Assembly: GCA_963734085.1 (NCBI GenBank)
Contig: CAVTFT010000007.1
Coordinates: 930,001 to 994,000 of the forward strand
DNA length: 64,000 nt
Origin: CAIWHR01 sp963734085
GTDB lineage: Bacteria > Pseudomonadota > Gammaproteobacteria > Burkholderiales > Casimicrobiaceae
Reading direction: 5' to 3'
A program made the translations under genes and the position numbers. Positions 1 through 11,514 of this stretch are shown here, one piece after another. The notes below the pieces were generated by a model. That model was not told the DNA's origin. It ran no database searches and saw nothing but the letters and a program-made list of their open reading frames with translations. The stretch's first letter is position 1. Each line of letters starts with the position of its first letter.

Positions 1-240
1 TACGGAGAAGCTGCAGCCGAAGCCGAGCGCGCCATGGCGCTCGTCCCGCCGGAAAGGAAAGTCACCTTCGGGGTGGTCGCAATGCTCGCGCACCGCCTCT
101 GGCGCCGCGCCCGCCGCCAGGGCGATGCCGCCCGCGTCGCTCAGGTGATCCGCGGCGCGCCCGAGCTCTTTCCCATCACTGTAAGCGCCCTCGACGCGAG
201 CGCGCCCGCCTCGCCCCCAACGCGGCAGAAACACCCGTAA
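1..240 (+). CDS. Possible C-terminal end of an unidentified protein (partial)
   Basis: An open frame enters from the window edge and stops at 238-240; the first internal Met is at 34. The visible part is rich in Ala and Arg, with an LWRRARRQGDAARVAQV stretch that could be helical. No family was recognised. It may be a real 3' end or a chance open frame in GC-rich DNA. Confidence 0.25.
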   Translation, partial: YGEAAAEAERAMALVPPERKVTFGVVAMLAHRLWRRARRQGDAARVAQVIRGAPELFPITVSALDASAPASPPTRQKHP

Positions 241-592
241 CTCGCCGAGCGCACCCGCACCCCACAGCGGCTCTTCGTACTCAGAAGGCAGCTATGCGCC
301 ATTGAGCCGCCGCTCGATCGAGTCGCCTGAACTGCGGCTCTCGACCCTTCGCGGTCATTCGCTCTAACGACAAGCGGTCGTTCGGCTACGACGTAGAGTT
401 CTGATCGCCACTACATTGCTCCAATGAACGAGCGGCACTATCATCAGTGACTAATGCGGCGGCTGCGAGCCGCTGTTGCCGTCTTCAATTTAAAGCGCCG
501 CCTGAACGGCGCCCACCTTGCGTGCTCATGGACGCCAACCCGGGCTCGCCAGGGACGTACCGGCATTCATCATCCGGTAAGAGAATTTCCAC
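241..592. other. Intergenic region before the P-type ATPase
   Basis: No convincing gene was seen. The stretch at about 345-400 carries 'gcggtcattcgctc' and 'aagcggtcgttcggct', which resemble the decayed repeats seen again at 4437, 6301 and 10,838. A purine-rich 'aagagaa' lies just upstream of the ATPase start at 593 and may serve as its ribosome-binding site. Confidence 0.4.
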
Positions 593-3397
593 ATGACGCA
601 GGCGGAAAAGCTCGACGATCCCTCCATCATCGATGCTGACGAGGTGGCTCGGGCGCTCGGCACCGATATCGACAACGGGCTTTCGTCGCAGGAGGCTGCG
701 CGCCGGCTCGCCGAAGATGGCCCCAACGAGTTGCGCGCGGCGCCGCCGGTGCCGACCTGGCGCCGCGTCGTCGCGCAGTTCCAGGACCCCCTCGTCTATC
801 TGCTGCTCGGTGCCGTCGTCATCGCGCTCGCCGCGTGGATAATCGAAGGGCGCGTCGCCTGGCCGATCGATGCGATCGTCATCACCCTGGTCGTCGCGCT
901 CAACGCGTTGCTTGGGTATGTGCAGGAGGCCAAGGCCGAAAGCGCCGTGGCCGCGCTCGCCCGGATGACCGCGGTCACCTCGGCGGTCGTCCGCGACGGC
1001 CAGGTCCAGCGCGTAGCGAGCACCGAGCTGGTACGCGGCGACATCATCGCCCTCGGCGAAGGCGACGCCGTCGGCGCCGATGCACGTCTGGTGCAGGCCG
1101 CCACGCTGCGCATCCTGGAAGCGTCGCTTACAGGCGAGAGTGAGGCGGTGCTGAAAAATGCCGCAACGCTTGCCGCGCCGACCGCCCTCGGCGACCGGCT
1201 CGACATGGTCTTCAAAGGCACCTCCGTCGCGCAGGGAACCGGCCGTGCGATCGTCATTGCGACGGCCATGGAAACGCAGTTGGGTGCGATCGCCGAAATG
1301 CTCGAAGCGGCCAACGAGGAACCGACGCCGCTGCAGAAGGAGGTCGCCCTAATCGGGCGCACGCTCGGCGTCGCGGTCGTCATCATCGCCGTTGTCGTCG
1401 TGGCGACGGTGTTGCTGCTGTCCGAGGTACGCACCGCTTCCGACGTGATTAGGGTGCTGCTACTCGGCGTGTCCCTCGCGGTCGCCGCGGTGCCGGAGGG
1501 TCTGCCAGCGATCCTTTCCGTCGTGCTCGCGCTGGGCGTGCAGCGGATGGCGAAGCGCAACGCCATCGTCAAGAAGCTGTCGTCGGTCGAGACGCTTGGC
1601 TGTGCCTCAGTGATCTGCTCGGACAAGACCGGCACGCTGACCCGCTCGGAAATGACGATCGAGCGCGTAATGACCGCCTCCGGTGGCAGCCGCATCAGCG
1701 GCGTCGGCTACACACCCGAGGGACGCGTTGAGCACGAGGGCATCGAGTTGTCCGCCGGACCGCTGCGCGACGAACATATCGTCGTGCTGAGCGGCGGCAG
1801 CCTCGCGAGCAATGCCGACCTGCAGGAGACCGAGAGCGGCGAGTGGGAAATCCAGGGCGACCCGACCGAGGCCGCCTTCCTCGTCGCCGAGCGCAAACTC
1901 GGGACGACCGCGCGGCGCAAGCGCCGCTTCGAGCGCATCGGCGAGATCCCTTTCACTTCCGACCGCAAGATGATGTCGACGATCGAGTGCGACCACGAGC
2001 ATGGCGACGAGGCCATCGTGGTCACCAAAGGCGCGCCCGACGTGCTACTCGAGCGCTGCACGCGCGCCCGGGTCGGCATGGACGTGGTCGCGTTCGACGG
2101 CGCGTTGCGGGCGCGCGCCGTGGCCGATGTGGAGGAGCTGACCGAGGAGGCTTTGCGCACGCTCGCCGTCGCCTACCGGCCGCTCGCACCGGGCGAGAAC
2201 CTCGAGGACTCAACGGCAGTCGAGCGTGACCTAATCTTTGTCGGTACGGTCGGCATCATCGACCCGCCCCGCGCGGAGGCCGGCGTGGCCGTCCGTGATG
2301 CGCACCGCGCCGGCATTCGCGTGATCATGATCACCGGCGATCACCCGAGCACCGCCGCGCGCATCGCGGCCGACCTCGGCATCGTCGAGGCCGGTGCGAA
2401 GGCGATTACGGGAGCCGCACTCGACGCGCTCGACGAAGCGGGCTTTGTGGCGGCGGTGCACATGAACTCAGTTTTTGCCCGCGTCGCGCCGGTGCACAAG
2501 CTGCGTATCGTCGACGCACTGCAAGCCGATGGCAATGTGGTAGCCATGACCGGCGACGGCGTCAATGACGCACCGGCGCTGAAGTCCGCCGATATCGGCA
2601 TCGCGATGGGCGTGACCGGCACGGAGGTAACGAAGCAGGCGGCGAAAGTGATTCTCGCAGACGACAATTTCGCGACCATCGTCGACGCGGTGCGCGAAGG
2701 CCGCAAAATCTACGACAACATCCGCAAGTTCCTGCGCTACCTACTGTCCTCGAACATGGGCGAGGTGCTGACGGTTTTTCTCGGTGTCGTCGGTGCCAGC
2801 GTGATCGGGCTCACCGGCGCCGGCGAAGCGGTGGTGCTGCCGCTGCTCGCGACCCAAATCCTGTGGATCAACCTGTTGACCGACTCGTGGCCGGCGCTCG
2901 CAATGGGGGTCGATCCTGAGACCGATGACGTAATGGCGCGCAAGCCGCGGCGACTGACCGAGCGCGCGATCGACACGCGCATGTGGGTCGGCGTCGTCGA
3001 GATCGGGTTAGTGATGGCGGTGGTGACGCTGCTGACGCTCGACATCTACCTGCCCGGCGGACTCGTCGAAGGCACGTATGACCTCGCCAGTGCACGTACC
3101 GCCGCCTTCACCGTGCTCGTTCTCGCGCAGCTTTTCAACTGCTTCAATGCGCGTTCGGAGACGATGAGCGCGTTCCATCACTTGTTCGCAAACCCATGGC
3201 TGTGGGGGGCGATCGCGCTTTCGCTATTGCTGCAGGTGGCAGTCGTCCACATCGCCTTCCTCAACCTCGCATTCGGCACCGTGCCGCTCAACCTCGAGCA
3301 ATGGTGCGTCTGCGCCGCGATGGCGAGCGTAGTACTATGGTTCAGCGAACTGCGGAAGCTGCTTCATCGGGTATCGTGCCAGAGTGGGGCAGCATGA
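593..3397 (+). CDS. Type II P-type cation-transporting ATPase (Ca2+-ATPase-like)
   Basis: This 934-residue integral membrane pump uses ATP to move a cation across the inner membrane. All family landmarks are present: an N-terminal cation-ATPase domain, a first membrane pair near residues 65-110, the PEGLP motif in the fourth segment, the phosphorylated Asp in DKTGT at residue 344, the TGDGVNDAP hinge near residue 653, and a C-terminal group of membrane segments. The PEGLP context and the NLLTD segment resemble SERCA-type (IIA) calcium pumps more than Na/K pumps. Ca2+ is therefore the first guess, but Mn2+ or Na+ cannot be excluded. The gene stands alone, and the start at 593 is supported by its match to the family N terminus. 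Confidence 0.93.
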   Translation: MTQAEKLDDPSIIDADEVARALGTDIDNGLSSQEAARRLAEDGPNELRAAPPVPTWRRVVAQFQDPLVYLLLGAVVIALAAWIIEGRVAWPIDAIVITLVVALNALLGYVQEAKAESAVAALARMTAVTSAVVRDGQVQRVASTELVRGDIIALGEGDAVGADARLVQAATLRILEASLTGESEAVLKNAATLAAPTALGDRLDMVFKGTSVAQGTGRAIVIATAMETQLGAIAEMLEAANEEPTPLQKEVALIGRTLGVAVVIIAVVVVATVLLLSEVRTASDVIRVLLLGVSLAVAAVPEGLPAILSVVLALGVQRMAKRNAIVKKLSSVETLGCASVICSDKTGTLTRSEMTIERVMTASGGSRISGVGYTPEGRVEHEGIELSAGPLRDEHIVVLSGGSLASNADLQETESGEWEIQGDPTEAAFLVAERKLGTTARRKRRFERIGEIPFTSDRKMMSTIECDHEHGDEAIVVTKGAPDVLLERCTRARVGMDVVAFDGALRARAVADVEELTEEALRTLAVAYRPLAPGENLEDSTAVERDLIFVGTVGIIDPPRAEAGVAVRDAHRAGIRVIMITGDHPSTAARIAADLGIVEAGAKAITGAALDALDEAGFVAAVHMNSVFARVAPVHKLRIVDALQADGNVVAMTGDGVNDAPALKSADIGIAMGVTGTEVTKQAAKVILADDNFATIVDAVREGRKIYDNIRKFLRYLLSSNMGEVLTVFLGVVGASVIGLTGAGEAVVLPLLATQILWINLLTDSWPALAMGVDPETDDVMARKPRRLTERAIDTRMWVGVVEIGLVMAVVTLLTLDIYLPGGLVEGTYDLASARTAAFTVLVLAQLFNCFNARSETMSAFHHLFANPWLWGAIALSLLLQVAVVHIAFLNLAFGTVPLNLEQWCVCAAMASVVLWFSELRKLLHRVSCQSGAA

Positions 3398-3692
3398 CAG
3401 GCGTCAAGGCATAGCTACTATCGAGGCGCGCGAGTTCATCCGCACAGCGCTCGCGTACACCACTTGTCGCGGCGATAACACCGGCGCCCTTCGCTGCAGC
3501 ACACCGGCCGTGAATGGTATACACGACGAATCCGAACTGACATCTCGTGCGCTGGCGAGCGGCTGCTTCTTAGAACGCGGCGCTGCGACCGGTTTGGCCG
3601 CACTCGGCCCGTTTGCCGATGGCCATAGTTTGGCCCAGTGCGGGGAGTACGATGGTCAGCTTTCGAGATTAGTGCTCCACAACGTCGCGGGG

Positions 3693-4148
3693 GTGCAAGA
3701 CGTGTCTGCACAAGGGTATGTGCTGGGCCCCACTGAGGGCGAACACCTTATTCGTAATACTGGAAACCTTTTTATCAAAGTTGACCCCAGTAGGGGTTCA
3801 AACAATATGGCCTTGGGGACACAGCAGGTCCCCATCGGTGCCGGCATCCCTGTCCATCAGCATCAAGAAGCAGATGAGGTGCTGTTCATTCTGGAAGGCT
3901 CTGGTTTCGGCATCGTAGGCGACACCCGGATGCGTGTTGAAAAAGGTTCGGCAATCTATGTTCCCACGGGCGTTTGGCATGGTGTCGAAAATCCCGACTG
4001 TGAGCTATTGTTACTTTGGGTCGTGGCACCACCGGGAGTAGAAGCGTTCTTTCGTGAGGTATCCAGTGCTCCTGGCGGACCGCCAAAGCAACTCACTCGC
4101 GAACAGTTGAACGCAATTGCCAAGAAACATGGGATGCAGTTCAAATGA
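3693..4148 (+). CDS. Small cupin-domain protein
   Basis: The open frame begins at 3384, overlapping the ATPase end, but residues before about 3690 look non-coding, so I place the start at a GTG near 3693 (alternative GTG 3702). The roughly 150-residue product is a single cupin barrel. HQHQEADEVLFILEG is cupin motif 1 with its metal-binding His and Glu residues, and IYVPTGVWHGVEN is motif 2 with its His. The C terminus (QLTREQLNAIAKKHGMQF) is a family-typical tail. The substrate is unknown; such proteins are often sugar isomerases, dioxygenases or binding proteins. Codon use is less GC-biased than in the core genes, which fits accessory DNA. Confidence 0.7.
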   Translation: MQDVSAQGYVLGPTEGEHLIRNTGNLFIKVDPSRGSNNMALGTQQVPIGAGIPVHQHQEADEVLFILEGSGFGIVGDTRMRVEKGSAIYVPTGVWHGVENPDCELLLLWVVAPPGVEAFFREVSSAPGGPPKQLTREQLNAIAKKHGMQFK

Positions 4149-4644
4149 CGAGAAGTCAGCCGACGTCGGTGGGGTCGCCACCCCCAAGGCATTGCCATAG
4201 CTTCCGCGGCAAAGAGTCGAGGCCAAGAACCATGTGGGTTCTGAGCGGAAGCGCCACCCAACAAGGCCATGCATCGGACCGTGCACTGCCGCGTATCATC
4301 GCGCCGCTGATAGCCGGCCTCTACCGTCCGCTACAGGGAGACGGCGCCATCGAATGACTGCTATCGGCGGCTTTGCCGTATGGCTGCAGTTGGCCGGTAG
4401 CACCCACTGATCAGCGTCGGCGCAATGTCCGTCATCGCGGCGGAGGAGTCGTTCATCGCGGTGAAGCGACAGGCCGTACCCGACCCATTGCAGACGGTCG
4501 CAATGCCAGAAAGCAGACTGTCATTGAGGAAATCGAGACGACGAAGATCGTGCGGACAGCGCGTCTTCTATCTGGCGTGATTACACGAACTCCGGCCATC
4601 AGCATCACGCCCTCGGTGCGTCCCGACACAAGCGAACCCGGTTA
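4149..4644. other. Intergenic region with a decayed repeat
   Basis: No supportable gene. It contains one copy (about 4437-4487) of a roughly 50-bp repeat whose second copy, at 6301-6350, abuts the IS1182-like element. Confidence 0.5.
4437..4487. repeat. Dispersed intergenic repeat, copy 1
   Basis: This stretch, containing 'gtcgttcatcgcggtgaagc', matches 6301-6350 with about four differences. Both copies lie in non-coding DNA and run to 'gtacccgacc'. Confidence 0.7.
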
Positions 4645-6021
4645 TCAGGTTACGCGGTCTAACTCCGCGCGTCGCTGAAGCGTATTCATTGCTGTCAAGC
4701 AGAACGCGAGCCATGCAATGCTCTCGGCGATCGCGGCCAGCACGTCGCTCAAATAGTGCAGTCCGAGATAGATTCGACTGAGGCCGACCAGAACGATGAG
4801 GAAGCATGCACCGAGGGCAATCAAGAGGCGCCACCGCCACGCTTGGACGTGAACAATCAGGAAGGCGGCCAGGAATCCGTACAGCAGAGTTGCCGCTGCC
4901 GTATGCCCGCTTGGAAAGCTGTAAGACACCAGCGAGCCGACGAGATCCCGGAAATAAGGGCGCGGGCGCTCGATGATAACTTTCGTCACGGCGTTCAGCA
5001 GCATGCCGATAGGTAATGCGATGACGAGGCTCGTGAGCCAGTACCACTGGTGCCGCCAAGCCAGAAATAGCGCGAGAATCATGGCAACCGTCGTCACAGG
5101 AATCGTGTTGTGGAGATCGCTGACCAACTGCATCACCTGCGTCAGGGGGGGCGTGGAATGGTCCCCGAACCAGCTTGCGACCCTCTGATCGACGATGGTC
5201 AATGGATCGCCGTGGATTACATCCTCCGTGATTCCGCCGAATAACCAGGCGGCGCCAAGCAATACCAACGCACCCAAAGTGAGCTGCAGGCCAAGGTATC
5301 CGCGTGGCGACAGGCGAGCACGCACAAATTCAATCTGGGGAGCGTATTGGCGACGCGCACGAGCAATCCGAGGACTTTCGAGGAACGCGCTCCAACGTCG
5401 CTTGATGCCGTGTTCGTGCCGAACGGCCCAGCGCCACAGCCAAGTAAGCGCGAGGATGAAGAACACGATCGCGCCGAGAATAATGCTTGCGCGCCCGATC
5501 CATTTCTCGGCTCGATTCCAGCTTGCGCCTAGGAAGTAGCCGAGCAGGACGAAGCTTGTCGCCCACAGCATTGCCCCCAGTGCGTTGTACGAGAGGAACT
5601 GGCGGTACGGCATGCGCGAGGATCCGGCGAGAAAAGGGACGACGGCACGCGCGAACCCGACAAACCGCCCGAGGAAGACTGACTTGCCACCGTGGCGCGC
5701 GAAGAACGCGTCCGCGCGATTCAGGCGCTGCTTGGACAAGCCGAAGCGATCACCGTGGAGCTCGACCCATGGTCGACCGAGACGCCTTCCCAGTTCGTAG
5801 CCGAGGCTGTCACCCAATGTCGCTCCGAGGGCTACGGTCACGATCAACCCGTCGAGATCCAGTACACCTTGGGCGGCGAGAAACCCGCTGACCAACACGA
5901 GGCTTTCACCGGGAACGAAGAGGCCCAAGAAGGCAGCCGATTCCAGTGCAGCCGCCAGGAAGATGATGAGGTAGCCCCAATGTCCCAGGCGGCTGACGAG
6001 TCCCAGCAAATAGTCGAGCAT
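4645..6021 (-). CDS. DedA-PAP2 fusion membrane protein
   Basis: A 458-residue multi-pass inner-membrane protein made of two domains. Residues 1 to about 200 are a DedA/SNARE-associated domain, with the FVPGES and GRFVGFARAVVPFLAG features of flippase-like DedA proteins. Residues about 240-440 are a PAP2 phosphatase with all three motifs: KVIIERPRP, SFPSGH and SRIYLGLHYLSD. DedA-family proteins are linked to lipid carrier recycling, and PAP2 enzymes dephosphorylate lipid phosphates or undecaprenyl pyrophosphate. The fusion therefore suggests coupled dephosphorylation and translocation of a lipid. This is inference; the fused architecture itself is known in Proteobacteria. The gene is monocistronic. 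Confidence 0.9.
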   Translation of the reverse strand: MLDYLLGLVSRLGHWGYLIIFLAAALESAAFLGLFVPGESLVLVSGFLAAQGVLDLDGLIVTVALGATLGDSLGYELGRRLGRPWVELHGDRFGLSKQRLNRADAFFARHGGKSVFLGRFVGFARAVVPFLAGSSRMPYRQFLSYNALGAMLWATSFVLLGYFLGASWNRAEKWIGRASIILGAIVFFILALTWLWRWAVRHEHGIKRRWSAFLESPRIARARRQYAPQIEFVRARLSPRGYLGLQLTLGALVLLGAAWLFGGITEDVIHGDPLTIVDQRVASWFGDHSTPPLTQVMQLVSDLHNTIPVTTVAMILALFLAWRHQWYWLTSLVIALPIGMLLNAVTKVIIERPRPYFRDLVGSLVSYSFPSGHTAAATLLYGFLAAFLIVHVQAWRWRLLIALGACFLIVLVGLSRIYLGLHYLSDVLAAIAESIAWLAFCLTAMNTLQRRAELDRVT

Positions 6022-6300
6022 GTTTCGTACTATGACGGCGCGTTACGGCGGCGGCGTTACGTCTGTGAGCAAGCCGAGCGGGATTTCGCAGCAGGTGTAC
6101 TTCTCAGCGGCCTCCACACCGCTTCCACACAGACGACAGCATGAACCGAGAAGCGAGAATGGCCAAGATGGCCGCAAGAGCAGCTACTGGGACATATCGC
6201 CGATGGACAGCATCTTCAAGACGCTGCGTCTTCCGTCAAGCGTAACGTCTGTTGATAGCCGAACGCACCCATCGACGGGCCATGGCTGAACGGTTGGTAT

Positions 6301-6350
6301 CGCGGCGGAGCAGTCGTTCATCGCGGGGAAGCGACAGACCGTACCCGACC
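6301..6350. repeat. Dispersed intergenic repeat, copy 2
   Basis: Second copy of the repeat at 4437-4487. The IS1182-like element is inserted exactly at its 3' end, and the last four bases (gacc) are the target duplication. Confidence 0.7.
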
Positions 6351-7928
6351 TATTCTGTTGAACAACTCCCTTGAAATTGGTCGGTTCTTGGCTAGGTTGA
6401 AGCCAAGATGTTCGAAGGGGAGACGCGGGAATGATGGGACGACAGCGTGGCGGCCAGAAGCAGCTGTTCTACTCATTCAACCTCGACGATCACGTTCCCT
6501 CGGATCATCTGCTACGCGGGATTGATCAGTTCCTCGACCTCGGCGACCTGCATCGCCACCTCGCCCCGTACTACAGCCATACCGGTCGCCCCTCGATTGA
6601 CCCGCAGCTGCTAATTCGCATGTTGATCGTGGGCTACTGCTTCGGCATCCGCTCCGAGCGGCAGTTATGCGAGGAAGTCCACTTGAACCTGGCGTACCGC
6701 TGGTTCTGCCGGCTGGGATTGGAAGACCCGGTGCCGGATCACTCGACGTTCTCCAAGAACCGGCATGGCCGTTTCCGGGACAGCGATACGCTGCGTTTCG
6801 TGTTCGAGCAGGTCCTGGAGCGCTGCGTGCGGGAGGGGCTGGTGGGTGGCGAAGGGTTCGCCATCGATGCCAGCTTGGTGAAGGCGGATGCCAACCGTCA
6901 GCGTGGCGTGCCTGGTGCCGAGGCCGACTGGTCGAGCCAGCCATTGATCAGCCGCCCGGTGCGCGAGTATCTGGCGGCCTTGGATCAGTCCGAGCTGGAG
7001 AAGAGCACACCGAAGAACATCTCGCTGACCGATCCGGCGGCGCAGTGGAGTGCGGCCTGGGGACCGGCGTTCTACGCCTACTCGGCGAACTACCTGATCG
7101 ACATTGCCGCGGGCATTGTGGTTGACGTTGAGGCGACACCAGCTCACAAGCTCGATGAGATCAACGCCACCAGGACGATGATCGAGCGGGTTGAGGCGCG
7201 ATTTGATCTCAAGCCGCGGCGGCTGATCGGTGACACCAATTACGGCACGGCAGAAATTCTGGGGTGGATGGTCGACGAGAAACAAATCGAGCCGCATGTG
7301 TCGGTGTGGGACAAGACCCAACGCCACGACGAAACGCTATCCAGCAGCGACTTCGAGTGGAACGAACAGGCCGATGAATACCGCTGTCCGCAGGGCCGCG
7401 TGCTGCGCCGCCAATGGCGCCCCTTCAAGCGCATTCGTAGCCACATCACCAAGGCCGACACCATCATCTATCGATCCAGCCAATCCGATTGTGCTACTTG
7501 CCCGATGAAGGCTCGATGCTGCCCGAATACACCGACTCGGAAGATCGCTCGCAGTGTCCATGAATCGGCACGAGATGTCGCTCGCGACGTTGCCAAGACC
7601 GATGCTTATAAGCAATCACGCAGGGATCGCAAGAAGGTCGAAGTGCTCTTCGCTCACCTCAAGCGAATCCTGAAGCTCGATCGCCTGCGATTGCGCGGAC
7701 CAAGTGGGGCTCACGACGAGTTTCTTCTGGCAGCAACCGCGCAGAACCTACGACGAATGGCGAAGTGGTTGTGCCCGGCGGACCCAGAAATAGCAAGAAT
7801 GGCGATCTAAATCGGCGCCGAACAGCTTCGCCAACGCAAAATAGACCGCTCCCAGTCACCGATCCTCTCGCCGCTTCACGCTCGCAGCAATAGCGCGCCG
7901 CTCAAACGTCTAGTTATTCAACAGAATA
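6351..7928 (+). mobile_element. Complete IS1182-like insertion sequence (1578 bp)
   Basis: The terminal inverted repeats are 6351-6367 (tattctgttgaacaact) and 7912-7928 (the complement of tattctgttgaataact), differing at one of 17 positions. The flanks are gacc at 6347-6350 and gacc at 7929-7932, a 4-bp target duplication. Together with an uninterrupted transposase gene, this indicates a recent and potentially active insertion. Confidence 0.88.
6431..7810 (+). CDS. IS1182-family transposase
   Basis: This 459-residue DDE transposase catalyses cut-and-paste movement of the surrounding element. The N terminus carries the LLRGIDQFLDL and HTGRPSIDPQLLIRMLIVGY block of the family's DUF772 domain. 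Catalytic acids are likely in AIDASLVKADANR, in GDTNYGTAEIL, and in the C-terminal KKVEVLFAHLKR block. A Cys cluster (CATCPMKARCCP) precedes the last acidic residue. A purine-rich 'aggggagacgcggga' precedes the ATG. The frame is intact. Confidence 0.92.
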   Translation: MMGRQRGGQKQLFYSFNLDDHVPSDHLLRGIDQFLDLGDLHRHLAPYYSHTGRPSIDPQLLIRMLIVGYCFGIRSERQLCEEVHLNLAYRWFCRLGLEDPVPDHSTFSKNRHGRFRDSDTLRFVFEQVLERCVREGLVGGEGFAIDASLVKADANRQRGVPGAEADWSSQPLISRPVREYLAALDQSELEKSTPKNISLTDPAAQWSAAWGPAFYAYSANYLIDIAAGIVVDVEATPAHKLDEINATRTMIERVEARFDLKPRRLIGDTNYGTAEILGWMVDEKQIEPHVSVWDKTQRHDETLSSSDFEWNEQADEYRCPQGRVLRRQWRPFKRIRSHITKADTIIYRSSQSDCATCPMKARCCPNTPTRKIARSVHESARDVARDVAKTDAYKQSRRDRKKVEVLFAHLKRILKLDRLRLRGPSGAHDEFLLAATAQNLRRMAKWLCPADPEIARMAI

Positions 7929-8032
7929 GACCCGTAGCGGTCTATCAAGCCCTTGCAAAAGCAGACGTTGGCGAAGATTGCTCTGCGCCTGCAGGGAGTC
8001 GTTCGTGTCGGCCAATCACCGCGCCAGCGAAA
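7811..8032. other. IS right end and spacer
   Basis: This stretch holds the right inverted repeat (7912-7928), the target duplication (7929-7932), and about 100 bp of non-coding DNA before the convergent histidine kinase gene. Confidence 0.6.
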
Positions 8033-10462
<2,430 letters not shown>

Positions 10463-10876
10463 CGCCTCCCCCGCCGCAGCTGGTGCCGCCTCGGCACCGT
10501 GATCACCGACAGGCTAGGCCAAGGCGTTGCTGGCGGCAAGCGCGGAGGTGGGCCCTCGCCCTATGTCGGCTTTCGGGAACTATTGGGCGCCGGTTGAATG
10601 GCTGGAAGTGGCCGAGAGCGCCAATTCACGGGCCGGGAGTGAGCGGCCGGTTACGCGTGCATTGCTGCCGTTGGCAGCGAAAAGCTCAACGAGCAGCAAG
10701 GAGGTCGATTGTCGTACCGCGTTCCTTCGATTGTCCTTAATCCAGATGGCAGTGTGTCAGATCGATCTGCACCTTGACCGTCAGTACTGCCATGAGCAGT
10801 CCCAGGCATGGCTAACCTGAGCGTCGGCAACAGACGGGGAGCAGTCATTCGCCGGGCGCAGGTCAGCGGCGGTCAC
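10463..10876. other. Intergenic region left of the nested element stack
   Basis: No supportable gene. The segment 10,838-10,876 contains 'gcagtcattcgccgggcgca', reminiscent of the repeats at 4437 and 6301. The last three bases (10,874-10,876, cac) are the left copy of the IS3 target duplication. Confidence 0.45.
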
Positions 10877-10881
10877 TGGTC

Positions 10882-10980
10882 TTACCCACGAACGACGGAC
10901 ACCTTGCAAGGCGACTTCATCGCCTCAAATGGTAGCGGGGCCTCGTAGCTAATCGATGAGTGCCGTCGCTGCCGGTTGTA
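10882..10980 (-). pseudogene. IS3 OrfB, C-terminal fragment
   Basis: The minus strand reads YNRQRRHSSISYEAPLPFEA and then a short tail ending in VVRG and a stop inside the terminal repeat. This is the characteristic C terminus of IS3-family integrases. It joins the fragment at 13,604-13,722 at the shared YN codons once the recombinase element is removed. Confidence 0.85.
10975..10980. other. Left attachment-site core (gttgta)
   Basis: One of the two copies of the 6-bp sequence shared by both junctions of the serine-recombinase element. To its left lies IS3 orfB; to its right, element DNA. Confidence 0.65.
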
Positions 10981-10989
10981 CAAGTCATC

Positions 10990-11280
10990 AATCGAACACC
11001 CATAGTACCGAATCCCGAGAGATTCTTTACCCGTGGCACCCCTGGTTTGGTCGCGCCGTCTGGATTTTTCTGACGCGAGTGAACCATGGGCGAATGGTCG
11101 CCCATTGCGGATTGGAACCGCGGCACGAGTCTCGCGGTGTCGAAGTTCCGCTCTGGATGTTCGACACGGCGGTTTGCTGCCAGATGCGCATGGCACCGGT
11201 GCCCGTCGTGAACATCGAAGCGCTGCACGAGTTAGCGGCGCTGCTGGCTGCGCAGTTGCGGCCTGATGGCGGCCCCATGC
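10990..11280 (+). other. Possible small ORF remnant at the start of the recombinase element
   Basis: The + frame that includes 10,956 reads through protein-like sequence: YPWHPWFGRAVWIF, then VEVPLWMFDTAVCCQMR, then VPVVNIEALHELAALLAAQ. This resembles small proteins (DUF5372-like, from memory) found upstream of similar recombinase genes. No good start codon lies inside the element, and the frame runs on into the next gene. It may be truncated or expressed from an unusual start. Confidence 0.35.
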
Positions 11281-11322
11281 TACAAGCCCAGCACGATTCC
11301 TTGTTACCCGAAGGAGGTGCTG

Positions 11323-11514
11323 ATGCGAGTCCCACCAAGCCCACGCCGGGCGACCCAACTTGCTTTGTTTCAGTCGAGCCCGGGAGGGCCGCGCTGGGAG
11401 CAGCTGCCGTGGGAGGCGCGGCAGCAGACGGTGCGCTTGCTGGCGCGGATGTTGAACGAACACGCCGAACGCCAGTTGGCTTCCCTCTTGACGCAGGAGG
11501 CCGGCGATGAGTGA
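11323..11514 (+). CDS. Small conserved partner protein of the serine recombinase
   Basis: A 63-residue basic protein (MRVPPSPRRATQLALF, then WEQLPWEARQQTVRLLARML). It starts six bases after a perfect AAGGAGG (11,311-11,317), which decides this start over the in-frame upstream Met at 11,266. Its stop overlaps the recombinase start by 8 bp, so the two are translationally coupled. The role is unknown; an accessory or directionality function for the recombinase is plausible from position only. Confidence 0.7.
   Translation: MRVPPSPRRATQLALFQSSPGGPRWEQLPWEARQQTVRLLARMLNEHAERQLASLLTQEAGDE

Noticed and set aside
3384..3692. N-terminal extension of the cupin protein
   Set aside because: It overlaps the ATPase gene and its residues do not look protein-like.
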